A stretch of DNA of 64,000 nt, from NCBI RefSeq assembly GCF_000424985.1, contig NZ_AUKX01000009.1, forward strand, positions 62,001-126,000, in the 5' to 3' direction. Each line of letters starts with the position of its first letter. Within the stretch, counting starts at the first letter, position 1. This DNA comes from Arenibacter latericius DSM 15913 (GTDB lineage: Bacteria > Bacteroidota > Bacteroidia > Flavobacteriales > Flavobacteriaceae). Shown piece after piece: positions 33,054-42,076 of this stretch. The position numbers were made by a program, and so were the translations under genes. The notes under the pieces were generated by a model. It worked only from the letters and a program-made list of their open reading frames with translations, had not been told where the DNA came from and searched no databases.

Positions 33054-33581
33054 TTATTTGCTTTCGCTACTATACGCTTGCCAATCTTTTTCTTTATGGA
33101 TATCCTCCCCAAAATACTTGGCAATTTTTAAAAACGGTTCTGGTTTTTGGTAGCCAGGAACGGGAGACAGCATATTTATGTTCTCATCTAAAAATACCGT
33201 AGTGGGGTAGCTTAGATTGCCTTGCAGTAGCGCAGCAGCAAACTCATGGTAGCCATTCTTTCCGGAAGGGACAAATTTAAAAGTTTGACCTTTATATTCT
33301 ATGGGATCTTTTTGTTCCCCATCTAGTTTTACCATATAGAATTTCTGGGACATATAAGCTGCAACTTCAGCATTCTGAAAAGTGTCCTTGTCCATTTTTT
33401 TGCACCATCCACACCAATCAGTGTAAACGTCCACAAAAATTTTCTTAGGATTTTTATCAGTCTCTGATCGTTTCACGGCCTCTTCCCAACTCATCCATTC
33501 TACAGTTTGTGCCGTACCGCTAAATGGGATTAAGGCAAGAGCGAATAAAGTGATAAGGGTGTAAACAGATTTTTTTATCAT
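33054..33581 (-). CDS. Periplasmic thioredoxin-fold protein
   Basis: The 175-residue protein has a signal peptide (cleavage after T-A-Q or nearby) and a thioredoxin domain with D-W-C-G-W-C (Cys57 and Cys60), F-V-D-V-Y-T before it and the cis-Pro segment S-Y-P-T-T-V-F-L-D after it. The C-G-W-C motif and preceding E-W-M-S-W-E-E-A fit exported DUF255/thioredoxin-like reductases of Bacteroidota. The start is ATG 33581; a TTG two codons upstream is less likely. It is downstream of lysA on the same strand, 64 bases away. Confidence 0.85.
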   Translation of the reverse strand: MIKKSVYTLITLFALALIPFSGTAQTVEWMSWEEAVKRSETDKNPKKIFVDVYTDWCGWCKKMDKDTFQNAEVAAYMSQKFYMVKLDGEQKDPIEYKGQTFKFVPSGKNGYHEFAAALLQGNLSYPTTVFLDENINMLSPVPGYQKPEPFLKIAKYFGEDIHKEKDWQAYSSESK

Positions 33582-33645
33582 GGTCAAACTTATTTTATGT
33601 GCTTCGTCGCGTTAGTGCTGACTTCCTAACGTGAAAAACCGAGAA

Positions 33646-34902
33646 TTATTTTGCAGTTGCTTTTTCTGTTACTGCTTTTTCTCCTACAGGGGCAAACAGA
33701 TCTTTAACGTCTACCTGGTTCTTTATTAGGTCTTCAAAAGTTTCACGTTCCCTTATCAATATGGCTTCACCATTATGCCATAACACCTCTGCAGGTCTAT
33801 ACCTAGAGTTGTAATTACTAGCCATGGTAAAGCAATAGGCGCCAGCATTTCTAAAGCAAAGAATATCACCTTCTTTAATCTCTTTAATTCTCTTATTGCT
33901 GGCAAAAGTATCGGTCTCACATATATAACCTACTACGGAGTAATAACGTTCACGTCCTTTTGGATTGGAGATGTTTTCTATAGAATGTGTAGCTCCATAT
34001 AACATGGGGCGGATTAAATGGTTAAATCCAGTATCTACACTTGCGAACACCGTAGAAGTAGTTTGCTTAACTACATTTACTTTGGCTAAGAAGAATCCGG
34101 CTTCACTCACCAAAAACTTTCCTGGTTCAAAAGCTAAAGTAAGTTCTCTTCCGTATTCCTTACAGAAATCATTGAACCGTTGAGTTAATTTGCTGCCTAA
34201 TTCTTCTACATTGGTTTCAATATCCCCCTCTTTATATGGCACTTTAAAACCACTACCAAAATCAATAAATTCTAAATCTTCAAAATTCTTAGCGGTTTCA
34301 AACAATATTTCTGAAGCGTATAAGAATACATCTATATCTAAAATATCACTTCCAGTATGCATATGTATCCCGTTAACGTTCATATTGGTCAACTTTACAA
34401 TACGGAGCAAATGTGGAATTTGATGGATGCTGATTCCAAATTTAGAATCTATATGTCCCACGGATATGTTGGAGTTGCCACCTGCCATAACATGTGGATT
34501 AATCCTGATACAAACAGGAACATTGGGGTGCTTACTTCCAAACTGTTCTAAAATGGATAGGTTGTCAATATTGATACGAACTCCTAATGCAGAGGCCTCT
34601 TCTATCTCTTCTAAAGATACCCCATTAGGTGTATAAATGATATCGTTAGGTTTAAACCCAGCCAATAATCCTAGTCGGACCTCCTGAATAGAAACGGTGT
34701 CTAAGCCACTTCCTAAGCTATTCATTAACCTTAAAACACTAATATTAGAAAGTGCTTTGGCAGCATAGTTTAATTGTAATTTTTTAACACCTTTAAATGC
34801 ATTGGTCAATCGGTGGAATTGAGAAATAATTTTTTCCGAATTATAAACATATACCGGATCACCGTAAGTTTTTGCTATCTTTAATAGGTCAGTTCGTTCC
34901 AT
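33646..34902 (-). CDS. lysA: Diaminopimelate decarboxylase
   Basis: LysA makes lysine from meso-diaminopimelate, a PLP enzyme of alanine racemase fold. The PLP Lys is K49 in L-N-Y-A-A-K-A. Other motifs visible are the R-I-N-P-H-V segment, G-S-G-F-K-V-P-Y, the phosphate-binding E-P-G-K-F, C-E-T-D (active-site Cys from the partner subunit) and A-G-A-Y-C-F-T-M-A-S-N-Y-N. Length 418 is typical. dapD lies elsewhere in the same window, at about 60.3 kb. Confidence 0.95.
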   Translation of the reverse strand: MERTDLLKIAKTYGDPVYVYNSEKIISQFHRLTNAFKGVKKLQLNYAAKALSNISVLRLMNSLGSGLDTVSIQEVRLGLLAGFKPNDIIYTPNGVSLEEIEEASALGVRINIDNLSILEQFGSKHPNVPVCIRINPHVMAGGNSNISVGHIDSKFGISIHQIPHLLRIVKLTNMNVNGIHMHTGSDILDIDVFLYASEILFETAKNFEDLEFIDFGSGFKVPYKEGDIETNVEELGSKLTQRFNDFCKEYGRELTLAFEPGKFLVSEAGFFLAKVNVVKQTTSTVFASVDTGFNHLIRPMLYGATHSIENISNPKGRERYYSVVGYICETDTFASNKRIKEIKEGDILCFRNAGAYCFTMASNYNSRYRPAEVLWHNGEAILIRERETFEDLIKNQVDVKDLFAPVGEKAVTEKATAK

Positions 34903-34919
34903 TTTATCTGAATTTTAAA

Positions 34920-34951
34920 CAAATCTAGACTACTTAAAGATAGATTACAAA
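34920..34951 (-). promoter_or_regulatory. lysA promoter (TTG-N20-TAGATTTG)
   Basis: On the minus strand TTTG precedes TAGATTTG (34920-34927) with 20 bases between them, and lysA starts 17 bases beyond the box. Confidence 0.65.
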
Positions 34952-35060
34952 ATTATTATAGTATTTTAGAACAATGTAACAAAATGTTATATTTAAAACA
35001 ATTTTGATTATATGTTTCTGTAGCTCTATAGTTTAAACCAGGTAATTAAATAGATTAATC

Positions 35061-35699
35061 ATGTGGTTACCTATGTTTCCTTTAGAGTCGATTTTTTTTC
35101 CTGGTGAACTAGTTCACTTACATATTTTTGAAGATCGTTATAAAGAATTGATCAGGGATGTGAAGGAAGAGGATGGGGTGTTTGGTATTCCTGTTTATAT
35201 ATCAGGAGCCATTGCGCTTGGCACTGAAATGAAGTTAGAAGACATAGTTGCTACCTATGAGGACGGAAAGCTAGATGTGATTTGTAGCGCTTTAAGAGTG
35301 TTTATAATTAATTCTTTTCAAAATAAATGGGGATCTAAGAAGTATGCTGGAGGAGAAGTATCACATTTGCCTTTTTATGAGGATGGTTCCGCTGAAGATA
35401 GGAGAGAAGTGGTGCAATTAGTGAGTAGGTTGTATCAGTTAATGGGGGCTGATGTTTTGGTAAATGAAACTGAAAATCTCGATTTACATATATGGGTGCA
35501 CAAAATTGGCTTGTCTTTAAATCAGGAATACCGCTTGTTACAAATGACCTATGAGAGTGATCGTCTTCGGTTTCTTCGGAAGCATTTACGGAATATGATC
35601 ATGGTCCTAATGCAAGTTGATAGTGCAAAGGAAATGATCGGAATGAATGGTCATTTTAAGCGTTTTGATCCGCTAGATTTTAAGAATTTTAAATTTTAA
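35061..35699 (+). CDS. LON peptidase substrate-binding (N-) domain protein
   Basis: The 212-residue protein consists of the Lon N-terminal domain alone: M-F-P-L-E-S-I-F-F-P-G-E-L-V-H-L-H-I-F-E-D-R-Y near the start, then a beta-rich domain and a helical bundle. No ATPase or protease domain follows. Free-standing LON-domain proteins are common; a role in substrate recognition or adaptor function is inferred only. It is monocistronic between lysA and sucC. Confidence 0.85.
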   Translation: MWLPMFPLESIFFPGELVHLHIFEDRYKELIRDVKEEDGVFGIPVYISGAIALGTEMKLEDIVATYEDGKLDVICSALRVFIINSFQNKWGSKKYAGGEVSHLPFYEDGSAEDRREVVQLVSRLYQLMGADVLVNETENLDLHIWVHKIGLSLNQEYRLLQMTYESDRLRFLRKHLRNMIMVLMQVDSAKEMIGMNGHFKRFDPLDFKNFKF

Positions 35700-35839
35700 T
35701 GAAATAAGTGAGTAATTATATAGGGTGTTAACTTGCTTAAAATGAGTTGGTTTAATTGTATTTCTGCACCTTATTTTAAATAAACTATAACGTTATTGTT
35801 TTCTAAATTATTTAATTAGGGTAAATCCGTTGTGTTTGC

Positions 35840-35847
35840 TATTTTTG
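35840..35847 (+). promoter_or_regulatory. -7 promoter box of sucC (TATTTTTG)
   Basis: TATTTTTG matches TAnnTTTG and ends 28 bases before the sucC start. No TTG at the ideal distance is visible. Confidence 0.5.
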
Positions 35848-35875
35848 CAAAGTAACAAATAGATACCTATAATTT

Positions 35876-37069
35876 ATGAACCTTCACGAATATCAGGGAA
35901 AAGAGATTTTAGCAAGTTTTGGAGTGCGTATTCAACGCGGAGTTGTTGCACATAATGCAAAGGAAGCTGTAGAAGCTGCCAAACAATTAACGCAGGAGAC
36001 CGGTACCGGCTGGCATGTAATAAAGGCTCAGGTCCATGCTGGAGGGCGTGGTAAAGGTGGCGGGGTAAAACTAGCCAAGAACCTTCGGGAGGTTGAGGAG
36101 ATCGCAGGAAACATTATTGGAATGAACCTAGTGACCCCACAAACTTCAGCGGAAGGAAAAAAGGTGCATAAGGTTTTAATAGCAGAAGATGTTTATTATC
36201 CTGGAGATAGCGAGACTAGTGAATTTTACATGTCCGTATTATTAAATAGAGCTACTGGACGGAATATGATTATGTATTCTACAGAAGGTGGAATGGATAT
36301 AGAGGAAGTGGCAGAAAATACTCCACACCTTATTTTTACAGAGGAAATAGATCCTGCAACAGGAATTCTTCCTTTTCAAGCTAGAAAGATTGCCTTTAAC
36401 TTAGGGCTTTCTGGTACTGCATTTAAAGAAATGACCAAGTTTGTGTCTAGCCTATACAAAGCGTATATGGAAAGTGATGCAAGTATGTTCGAAATAAACC
36501 CTGTGCTTAAGACTTCAGATGATAAGATTATGGCAGTAGATGCTAAAGTATCTATTGATGATAATGCCTTATACAGAAGAAAGCAATATGCGGAAATGAG
36601 AGATCTTAGAGAAGAGAATCCTATTGAAGTAGAAGCAAGGGCTGTAGGTCTTAACTATGTAGACTTAGATGGAAATGTTGGATGTATGGTAAACGGAGCC
36701 GGATTGGCAATGGCTACCATGGATTTAATTAAAATGGCTGGTGGAGAACCTGCAAACTTCTTAGATGTAGGGGGTACTGCAGATGCCAAGAGAGTAGAAG
36801 AAGCTTTTAGAATTATTTTAAAAGATTCTAATGTAAAATGTATCCTTATCAATATTTTTGGTGGAATTGTACGTTGTGATAGAGTAGCGCAAGGAGTAGT
36901 AGATGCCTATAAGAATATGGGTGATGCTATTAAGGTGCCTATCATTGTTAGATTGCAAGGAACTAATGCTGAGTTAGCAAAGGAAATCTTGGATAACTCT
37001 GGATTAGCTGTTCATTCAGCTGTTCTTTTCCAAGAAGCTGCTGATAAGGTAAAGGAGGTTTTAGCATAA
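35876..37069 (+). CDS. sucC: Succinyl-CoA synthetase (ADP-forming) beta subunit
   Basis: SucC with SucD interconverts succinyl-CoA and succinate with nucleotide phosphorylation in the TCA cycle. The 397-residue protein has an ATP-grasp domain (M-N-L-H-E-Y-Q-G-K-E start, H-A-G-G-R-G-K-G-G-G-V-K) and a C-terminal CoA-ligase domain (GGTADAKRVEEAFRII, FGGIVRCDRVAQGVV, VRLQGTNAELAKEIL). It stands alone: sucD is not next to it and a terminator follows at once. Confidence 0.96.
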   Translation: MNLHEYQGKEILASFGVRIQRGVVAHNAKEAVEAAKQLTQETGTGWHVIKAQVHAGGRGKGGGVKLAKNLREVEEIAGNIIGMNLVTPQTSAEGKKVHKVLIAEDVYYPGDSETSEFYMSVLLNRATGRNMIMYSTEGGMDIEEVAENTPHLIFTEEIDPATGILPFQARKIAFNLGLSGTAFKEMTKFVSSLYKAYMESDASMFEINPVLKTSDDKIMAVDAKVSIDDNALYRRKQYAEMRDLREENPIEVEARAVGLNYVDLDGNVGCMVNGAGLAMATMDLIKMAGGEPANFLDVGGTADAKRVEEAFRIILKDSNVKCILINIFGGIVRCDRVAQGVVDAYKNMGDAIKVPIIVRLQGTNAELAKEILDNSGLAVHSAVLFQEAADKVKEVLA

Positions 37070-37092
37070 GAATTTTTAATTCATCATATATT

Positions 37093-37123
37093 AAAGCAGC
37101 TTCCCTTGGGAGCTGCTTTTTTT
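37093..37123 (+). terminator. Terminator of sucC
   Basis: AAAGCAGCT-T-CCC pairs with GGG-AGCTGCTTT, followed by TTTTT. It lies 24 bases past the stop codon. Confidence 0.85.
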
Positions 37124-37255
37124 GTGCACGCTTGTGATATGTTAAATTGATGTTAAAGAAAAGAATGGGCGTAACAATTTTTTAGAGTCATCGTCTCTTA
37201 TGTGTATCTAATCAATACGTTAAGTGAATAATTCATCAATTTAAAAACAATCATC

Positions 37256-37594
37256 ATGAGAAAATTTAATGTAATTCTAGTAGCTGTAATGTTGCTTTCT
37301 TTCGGTAGTCTTTCTGCAAATAGTGGTTTAGATAATGATCCTGCTAAAACCTTGTCTCAGCAAATTAACGAGCTGTTATCTAATAATGCACTGCAAGTGC
37401 CATTAGGCGAAGACATGAGTGCCGTAGTGTATTTTACTCTAAATGTTGAAAAGGAAATAGTGGTGCTTTCTGTGCTGACTAATGAAGAGGTTTTAAAATC
37501 CTATGTAAAGAGTAAACTTAATTACATTAAGGTAGACTGCTCCGATTACGAGGTGGGAATTACTTATAAGATTCCCGTTAGGATTAAGAGTTAA
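37256..37594 (+). CDS. Small exported protein, possibly TonB C-terminal-like
   Basis: The 112-residue protein has a signal peptide (M-R-K-F-N-V-I-L-V-A-V-M-L-L-S-F-G-S-L-S-A) and a short domain with V-V-Y-F-T-L-N-V-E-K-E-I-V-V-L-S-V and a closing Y-K-I-P-V-R-I-K. The strand order and spacing recall the C-terminal domain of energy-transducing TonB-like proteins, but the match is loose. It would be periplasmic. It converges with the DUF1456 gene and shares its terminator. Confidence 0.6.
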   Translation: MRKFNVILVAVMLLSFGSLSANSGLDNDPAKTLSQQINELLSNNALQVPLGEDMSAVVYFTLNVEKEIVVLSVLTNEEVLKSYVKSKLNYIKVDCSDYEVGITYKIPVRIKS

Positions 37595-37610
37595 GCAAAG
37601 ACTGTTGTTA

Positions 37611-37644
37611 AAGAAAGTCCTGAAGTAATTCAGGACTTTTTTTT
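37611..37644. terminator. Bidirectional terminator between convergent genes
   Basis: AAAGTCCTGAA and TTCAGGACTTT flank GTAA, with T runs outside both arms. The stop codon of the minus-strand DUF1456 gene (37630-37632) lies inside the stem, so the hairpin also encodes the end of that protein. Confidence 0.85.
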
Positions 37645-38007
37645 GTTCTTATATTTAACTGGGGTAATATCTTGATCTTGCTTTTTCTTTGGTTTGTTTT
37701 TAAAGGAAGGTTTTGTGGCAGCTTTATCTACTTGTGGTTTTGCCGATTTTGCTGGTTTTGGTAGGCTAGTCGTTGTATCCTTTGGATTTTCTTTGGTGCC
37801 TCTGTAGTGAATGACCAATCCATTTAGGAAATTCCTTAAAATCTGATCTCCACACTCCATGTAGTTGGGGTGGTCTTCCTTTCTAAAAAAGGCACCTAAT
37901 TCGCTCTTGGTTATTTTAAAGTCTACTAGAGCTAAAATATCCACTATCTCATCATTTCGAAGCTTTAGAGCTACTCGTAATTTTTTTAGAATATCGTTAT
38001 TGGTCAT
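37630..38007 (-). CDS. DUF1456 family protein with basic tail
   Basis: From ATG 38007 the protein has 125 residues. Residues 1-65 are a single DUF1456 repeat: N-N-D-I-L-K-K-L-R-V-A-L-K-L-R, F-F-R-K-E-D-H-P-N-Y and the L-R-N-F-L-N-G-L-V motif. The E. coli relative YehS has two such repeats; here the second is replaced by a low-complexity Lys/Pro-rich tail (P-K-P-A-K-S-A-K-P-Q and K-N-K-P-K-K-K-Q). A start further upstream (38055) would add an unrelated leader and is not used. Function is unknown; the basic tail suggests nucleic acid contact. Confidence 0.85.
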   Translation of the reverse strand: MTNNDILKKLRVALKLRNDEIVDILALVDFKITKSELGAFFRKEDHPNYMECGDQILRNFLNGLVIHYRGTKENPKDTTTSLPKPAKSAKPQVDKAATKPSFKNKPKKKQDQDITPVKYKNKKKS

Positions 38008-38130
38008 ACTGTATTTTTTTGGCAAGATATTACAAAAATTAAACTCAACAGGCATCTGATTCTTATTTTACAACGGTGTTAGCCGTTTATACTAAAATAT
38101 TTAATGTAATTTAGAATAAAACATTCCTCT

Positions 38131-38532
38131 ATGAATACGCATAAAGAGAAATTAAGCCTCTTAACGGAAATGATTTCATTTGCCAAAGCAGATCGAGCTA
38201 TTAAAGATTCTGAATACTCGTTTTTAGTGCAGGTAGCAAATCACCTAGGGGTAGATAAAGAAACCTTTGATGCGTTATTTCATAAAAAGGTGGAACAAGT
38301 GGTGCCTCGCTCGGAAAGTGGGCGTATACTGCAGTTTCACCGCCTGGTGTTATTGATGAATATAGATCAAGAACAAACTGTATCAGAAATTGAAAGACTC
38401 CACAATATAGGGCTCCGATTTGGATTGCCGCAAACCGCTATTGATCAAGTTCTAAAAGTAATGCACGATTATCCTAATAAGGTGGTCCCACCCCATGTAT
38501 TGATAGATATTTTTAAAGCGCATTACAACTAA
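38131..38532 (+). CDS. TerB-like helical protein
   Basis: The 133-residue protein is all-helical with the TerB-type pattern: L-T-E-M-I-S-F-A-K-A-D-R-A-I-K-D-S-E-Y-S-F (metal or acidic patch region), then paired helices ending G-L-R-F-G-L-P. TerB-fold proteins are linked to tellurite resistance or stress complexes, but stand-alone Bacteroidota members have no known role. It is cytoplasmic and monocistronic. Confidence 0.65.
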   Translation: MNTHKEKLSLLTEMISFAKADRAIKDSEYSFLVQVANHLGVDKETFDALFHKKVEQVVPRSESGRILQFHRLVLLMNIDQEQTVSEIERLHNIGLRFGLPQTAIDQVLKVMHDYPNKVVPPHVLIDIFKAHYN

Positions 38533-38694
38533 AGCTTAGTTATTACTACTTCAATTCTTACACTTCAAGGTGACATTGTGTCGCGAAACCTTACTTTAAA
38601 GCCGACATATAGTCATGATTCTTGCACTGGTATAGGTTTTGCAATTATCCTCATGAACAAACGAAATAATAGGTTTAATTAAAAAATAAAGATC

Positions 38695-39120
38695 ATGAGT
38701 ATAGTAAAAAGAAATAACGTTGTTTTTCCATCATTAATGAATGAAATTCTAAGGCCAGATTGGTTTGGAGGTATGGATAGCTTTAATCATAATATACCTG
38801 CTGTAAACGTAAAGGAAAACGAAACTGAGTTTGAGCTAGAAATGGCTATTCCGGGAAGAAAAAAAGAAGATTTAAAAGTAGAAATCGATAATGATGTGCT
38901 TACTGTTTCTTCTGAAGTAGAAAGTGAGGATACTAAGAATGAAGATAATTATACAAGAAGAGAGTTCTCTTTCAGTTCCTTTAAACGAGTATTTACTTTA
39001 CCCGAAACAGTAGATTTAGATAAAATCGATGCTTCTTATGTAGATGGAATCTTAAAATTTGTAATGCCTAAGAAGGAAGAGGCTTTGCCTAAACCTAAAA
39101 GAGCAATTACAGTAGCATAA
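38695..39120 (+). CDS. Small heat shock protein (Hsp20 / alpha-crystallin)
   Basis: The 141-residue protein is an ATP-independent holdase. It has a short N-terminal arm, an alpha-crystallin domain at about residues 35-128 (A-I-P-G-R-K-K-E-D-L-K-V-E-I, R-R-E-F-S-F-S-S-F-K-R, V-D-G-I-L-K-F-V-M-P-K) and a short C-terminal tail with I-T-V, the I-x-I/V anchor used in oligomer assembly. It is followed by a strong terminator. A regulator or CIRCE-type site is not visible upstream. Confidence 0.95.
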   Translation: MSIVKRNNVVFPSLMNEILRPDWFGGMDSFNHNIPAVNVKENETEFELEMAIPGRKKEDLKVEIDNDVLTVSSEVESEDTKNEDNYTRREFSFSSFKRVFTLPETVDLDKIDASYVDGILKFVMPKKEEALPKPKRAITVA

Positions 39121-39180
39121 GTTTAGATTGAATTTCCCTGTTTTAAGGGAAGATTTTCATAGTTTGGTTGGTTAGTTGGG

Positions 39181-39219
39181 GAAGGCGCTTTAAGCAATTA
39201 AAGCGCCTTCCTTTTTTTT
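39181..39219 (+). terminator. Terminator after the Hsp20 gene
   Basis: GAAGGCGCTTTAA pairs with TTAAAGCGCCTTC around GCAA, followed by CTTTTTTTT. A second small hairpin (TTCCCT/AGGGAA) sits at 39133-39151. Confidence 0.9.
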
Positions 39220-39317
39220 GATGCTAGTTGTCCTAAAAAAAAGACCTATTTTAGTTAGTAATAAATGGAAAGCAGAGGAAATATTCTTCGATTTTTTAAA
39301 TCATTAATATAGAAGTT

Positions 39318-39475
39318 ATGGGTGTTAAAACAGAGAAAAAGAATTGGGCAACACAATTAATCTTTTTTATTTAGTGATGCTGGCGCTCATGATTAATGAT
39401 GCAATGGGTCATCCAGAAGACTTACTTGGCGGGTATAACGCTACAATTTATAAAATCAAAAATTTTATAGAATAA
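39318..39475 (+). pseudogene. Small membrane protein gene interrupted by a frameshift in a T6 run
   Basis: Frame 1 starts at ATG 39318 with M-G-V-K-T-E-K-K-N-W-A-T-Q-L-I-F-F and stops at TAG 39372-39374. The -1 frame continues with no gap from the T run at 39363-39368: Y-L-V-M-L-A-L-M-I-N-D-A-M-G-H and P-E-D-L-L-G-G-Y-N, ending at TAA 39473-39475. Joined, it makes a 52-residue protein with a basic N-terminus, one membrane helix and a polar tail. One missing T or -1 slippage in TTTTTT would account for the break. Real mutation, programmed frameshift or assembly error in a homopolymer are all possible. Confidence 0.45.
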
Positions 39476-39622
39476 TAGGGGATTGATTATTTCGAGCGGA
39501 AATTTTACTTTAAACAGTGATGCCTGAATTCGTTGTTAGCGTTCTCTGGATTTCCCTTCAACAGTTAAATATGGAAACTTCCACAACCAAAATTCATACA
39601 CGTCAATTTAAAAACAGATTAA

Positions 39623-40036
39623 ATGGCCAAAATTATAATAGAGCGTAAGTCGGAATGGAATAATAAAGCAAGAGACTTCGAAATTTATCTTGATGGTGAA
39701 AAAGTTGGGTCAATTAGAGATGGTAATACTTTGGAAATTGAGGTTGAGCCAGGAAGACACCAATTGATAGCGAAAATAGATTGGTGTAGAAGTAATGTCC
39801 TCGAGATTGAATTGAACGAAAATACATCGAAAGTCATTGCGCTTTCTGGATTTAAGTATGGTGCTATTATTATGCCTGTACTTTTGGGCATTATACTTGC
39901 CTATCTTATTTCTAAATATGCCTTTAATGTGGAATTGAACTTTCTTCTCATATTAACTTCTATCGGATTTTTATACCCTTTGTACTTTATTACTTTCGGA
40001 AAAAATAATTACCTAGTTATAAACGAAAGCTCATAA
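39623..40036 (+). CDS. Membrane protein with N-terminal PEGA-like beta domain
   Basis: The 137-residue protein has a soluble beta-rich N-terminal part (residues 1-75) with F-E-I-Y-L-D-G-E-K-V-G-S-I, which resembles a PEGA-type strand-turn pattern, and E-V-E-P-G-R-H-Q-L. Two hydrophobic helices follow (about 82-100 and 108-126). I do not recognise a named family. It is monocistronic and lies in a stretch with other hypothetical genes. Confidence 0.55.
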   Translation: MAKIIIERKSEWNNKARDFEIYLDGEKVGSIRDGNTLEIEVEPGRHQLIAKIDWCRSNVLEIELNENTSKVIALSGFKYGAIIMPVLLGIILAYLISKYAFNVELNFLLILTSIGFLYPLYFITFGKNNYLVINESS

Positions 40037-40238
40037 AAAGGGATACTACTCCGTAGACCATTGCGCAATCCTACTTAAGCAAGAAAAATCACTAAACTCC
40101 TGTCTACTAGGGGAAAGAAGCCTATCAAAGGTGATGTTTAGAATTTCCTATCTTAGTGGGCGGTTGTATAGATGGTATTTTCTTAGAGCTATCCTTTTCA
40201 ACCATTTATAAAAGCCAGAACCTTAATATAGATAACTT

Positions 40239-42065
40239 ATGAATCAAAAAATCTCTAAATCACTAATCGCTTTTTGTGCTATTGCTTTATTTATTTCTTG
40301 TAAGGAGGAAAGAGCAAAAATAGTTACGGAAAAGGAAATTGCTGAAGAATCTAAGAAAGTGAACGACTTCCTACAGAAAAGTTTTGATGATAGGGTAGAT
40401 AGGTATCCAGAGTTTCAAACAAGACTTGGCATTAAAAAGGACTACGGAAAATTGAATGATAATTCTCCTGCTTTAGAAGAAGAAATTCTAAAAATTAATA
40501 AGCAGCATCTAAATTGGTTAACAGACTCGGTTAATGTAGAGGCACTTTCAAAGGACGTATTGTTAAGTTATAATCTTTATAAGCAAAATGTAGAAAACCA
40601 TATTGCGGATTATAAGTACAGATGGCATAACTACCCAGTAAATCAGATGTTTGGAGCGCAAGCAGATAAGCCGGCATTTTTGATAAATATGCATCGCATA
40701 GATGATGTTAAAGATGCAGAAGCCTATATATCTAGGTTAAATGGTTTTAAAAAGTTTTTCTTTCAATTGGTAGCGAATTTAAAAGAACGTGAAGCCATTG
40801 GGGTAGTTCCGCCAAAATTTGTGTTCGATAAGGTGATTCTGGATTCAGAAAATATTTTGGTAGGTCAGCCATTTGATGATGCAATTGAACCAAGTGCTTT
40901 GCTAAAAGATTTCTTAAAAAAAATAGACCAATTAGATATAGATGCTGAGACTAGATCCAAATTAGAAACTGAAGCAAAACAAACCCTATTAAATTCGGTA
41001 GAACCAGCTTATACTTCTTTGATTACTTTTATGCAAGAACAAAAGGAAAGAGCTAATTCCGATCATGGAGCTTGGAAATTTCCCGATGGAGAGGCATTTT
41101 ATAACAATGCACTTAAAAGAACTACAACGACCGATTTAACGGCGGACGAAATTCACGAAATAGGATTGAGTGAGGTGGCTAGAATTCACGGAGAAATAGA
41201 GGTTATAAAAAATAAGGTTGGTTTTGAAGGATCGTTGCAAGACTTTTTTCAGTTTATGAGAACAGATGAGCAGTTCTATTATAGTGAGGATAAGGCAGGG
41301 AAGGAAGCGTATATAAAAGAAGCTGTTCGATTAATAGACAGTATGAAAACGCGATTAGATGAAATATTTATTACCAAGCCAAAAGCAGATATTATGGTTA
41401 AAGCAGTAGAACCATTTAGAGAAAAATCGGCTGGTAAAGCATTCTATAGTCGCCCTGCAGCAGATGGATCCAGACCGGGAATTTATTATGCTAACTTATA
41501 TGATATGGAGTCTATGCCGTCTTATCAAATGGAGGCCTTGGCTTACCATGAGGGTATTCCAGGGCATCATATGCAATTGGCAATTCAGCAAGAATTAGAA
41601 GAGGTACCCATGTTTAGGAAATTTGGTGGTTATATCGCATATACGGAAGGCTGGGGACTGTATTCGGAATTAATCCCTAAAGAAATGGGCTTCTATGCCG
41701 ATCCTTATTCAGATTTTGGGCGTTTAGCTATGGAATTATGGAGAGCATGTAGATTGGTAGTAGATACAGGAATTCACAGTAAAAAATGGACGCGGGAAGA
41801 AGGGATTAAATATTATACGGAGAACACACCAAATGCAGAGTTAGATGCCATTAAAATGGTAGAAAGGCATATAGTAATGCCAGGACAAGCAACAGCATAT
41901 AAGATTGGGATGCTAAAGATTGTGGAGCTGCGCGAAAAAGCAAAAGAAGCTCTAGGGGATAAATTTGATATTAGAGAATTCCATGAAGTAGTACTTTCCC
42001 AAGGTGCTATCCCACTAAATGTGCTGGAAGACTTTGTGGTTGAGTATATCGCTTCTAAAAATTAA
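40239..42065 (+). CDS. DUF885 family putative metallopeptidase, lipoprotein
   Basis: The 608-residue protein has a lipoprotein signal (Cys21 in A-L-F-I-S-C-K-E-E) and the all-helical DUF885 fold. The conserved HEGIPGHH motif (437-444) with a downstream Y-T-E-G-W-G-L-Y-S-E block matches the zinc-peptidase-like active site of the family; the final P-G-Q-A-T-A-Y-K-I-G motif is also present. DUF885 proteins are thought to be peptidases, but the substrate is unknown. It would sit in the periplasm or outer membrane with the M13 and M28 enzymes. Confidence 0.9.
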   Translation: MNQKISKSLIAFCAIALFISCKEERAKIVTEKEIAEESKKVNDFLQKSFDDRVDRYPEFQTRLGIKKDYGKLNDNSPALEEEILKINKQHLNWLTDSVNVEALSKDVLLSYNLYKQNVENHIADYKYRWHNYPVNQMFGAQADKPAFLINMHRIDDVKDAEAYISRLNGFKKFFFQLVANLKEREAIGVVPPKFVFDKVILDSENILVGQPFDDAIEPSALLKDFLKKIDQLDIDAETRSKLETEAKQTLLNSVEPAYTSLITFMQEQKERANSDHGAWKFPDGEAFYNNALKRTTTTDLTADEIHEIGLSEVARIHGEIEVIKNKVGFEGSLQDFFQFMRTDEQFYYSEDKAGKEAYIKEAVRLIDSMKTRLDEIFITKPKADIMVKAVEPFREKSAGKAFYSRPAADGSRPGIYYANLYDMESMPSYQMEALAYHEGIPGHHMQLAIQQELEEVPMFRKFGGYIAYTEGWGLYSELIPKEMGFYADPYSDFGRLAMELWRACRLVVDTGIHSKKWTREEGIKYYTENTPNAELDAIKMVERHIVMPGQATAYKIGMLKIVELREKAKEALGDKFDIREFHEVVLSQGAIPLNVLEDFVVEYIASKN

Positions 42066-42076
42066 AATATAATACT

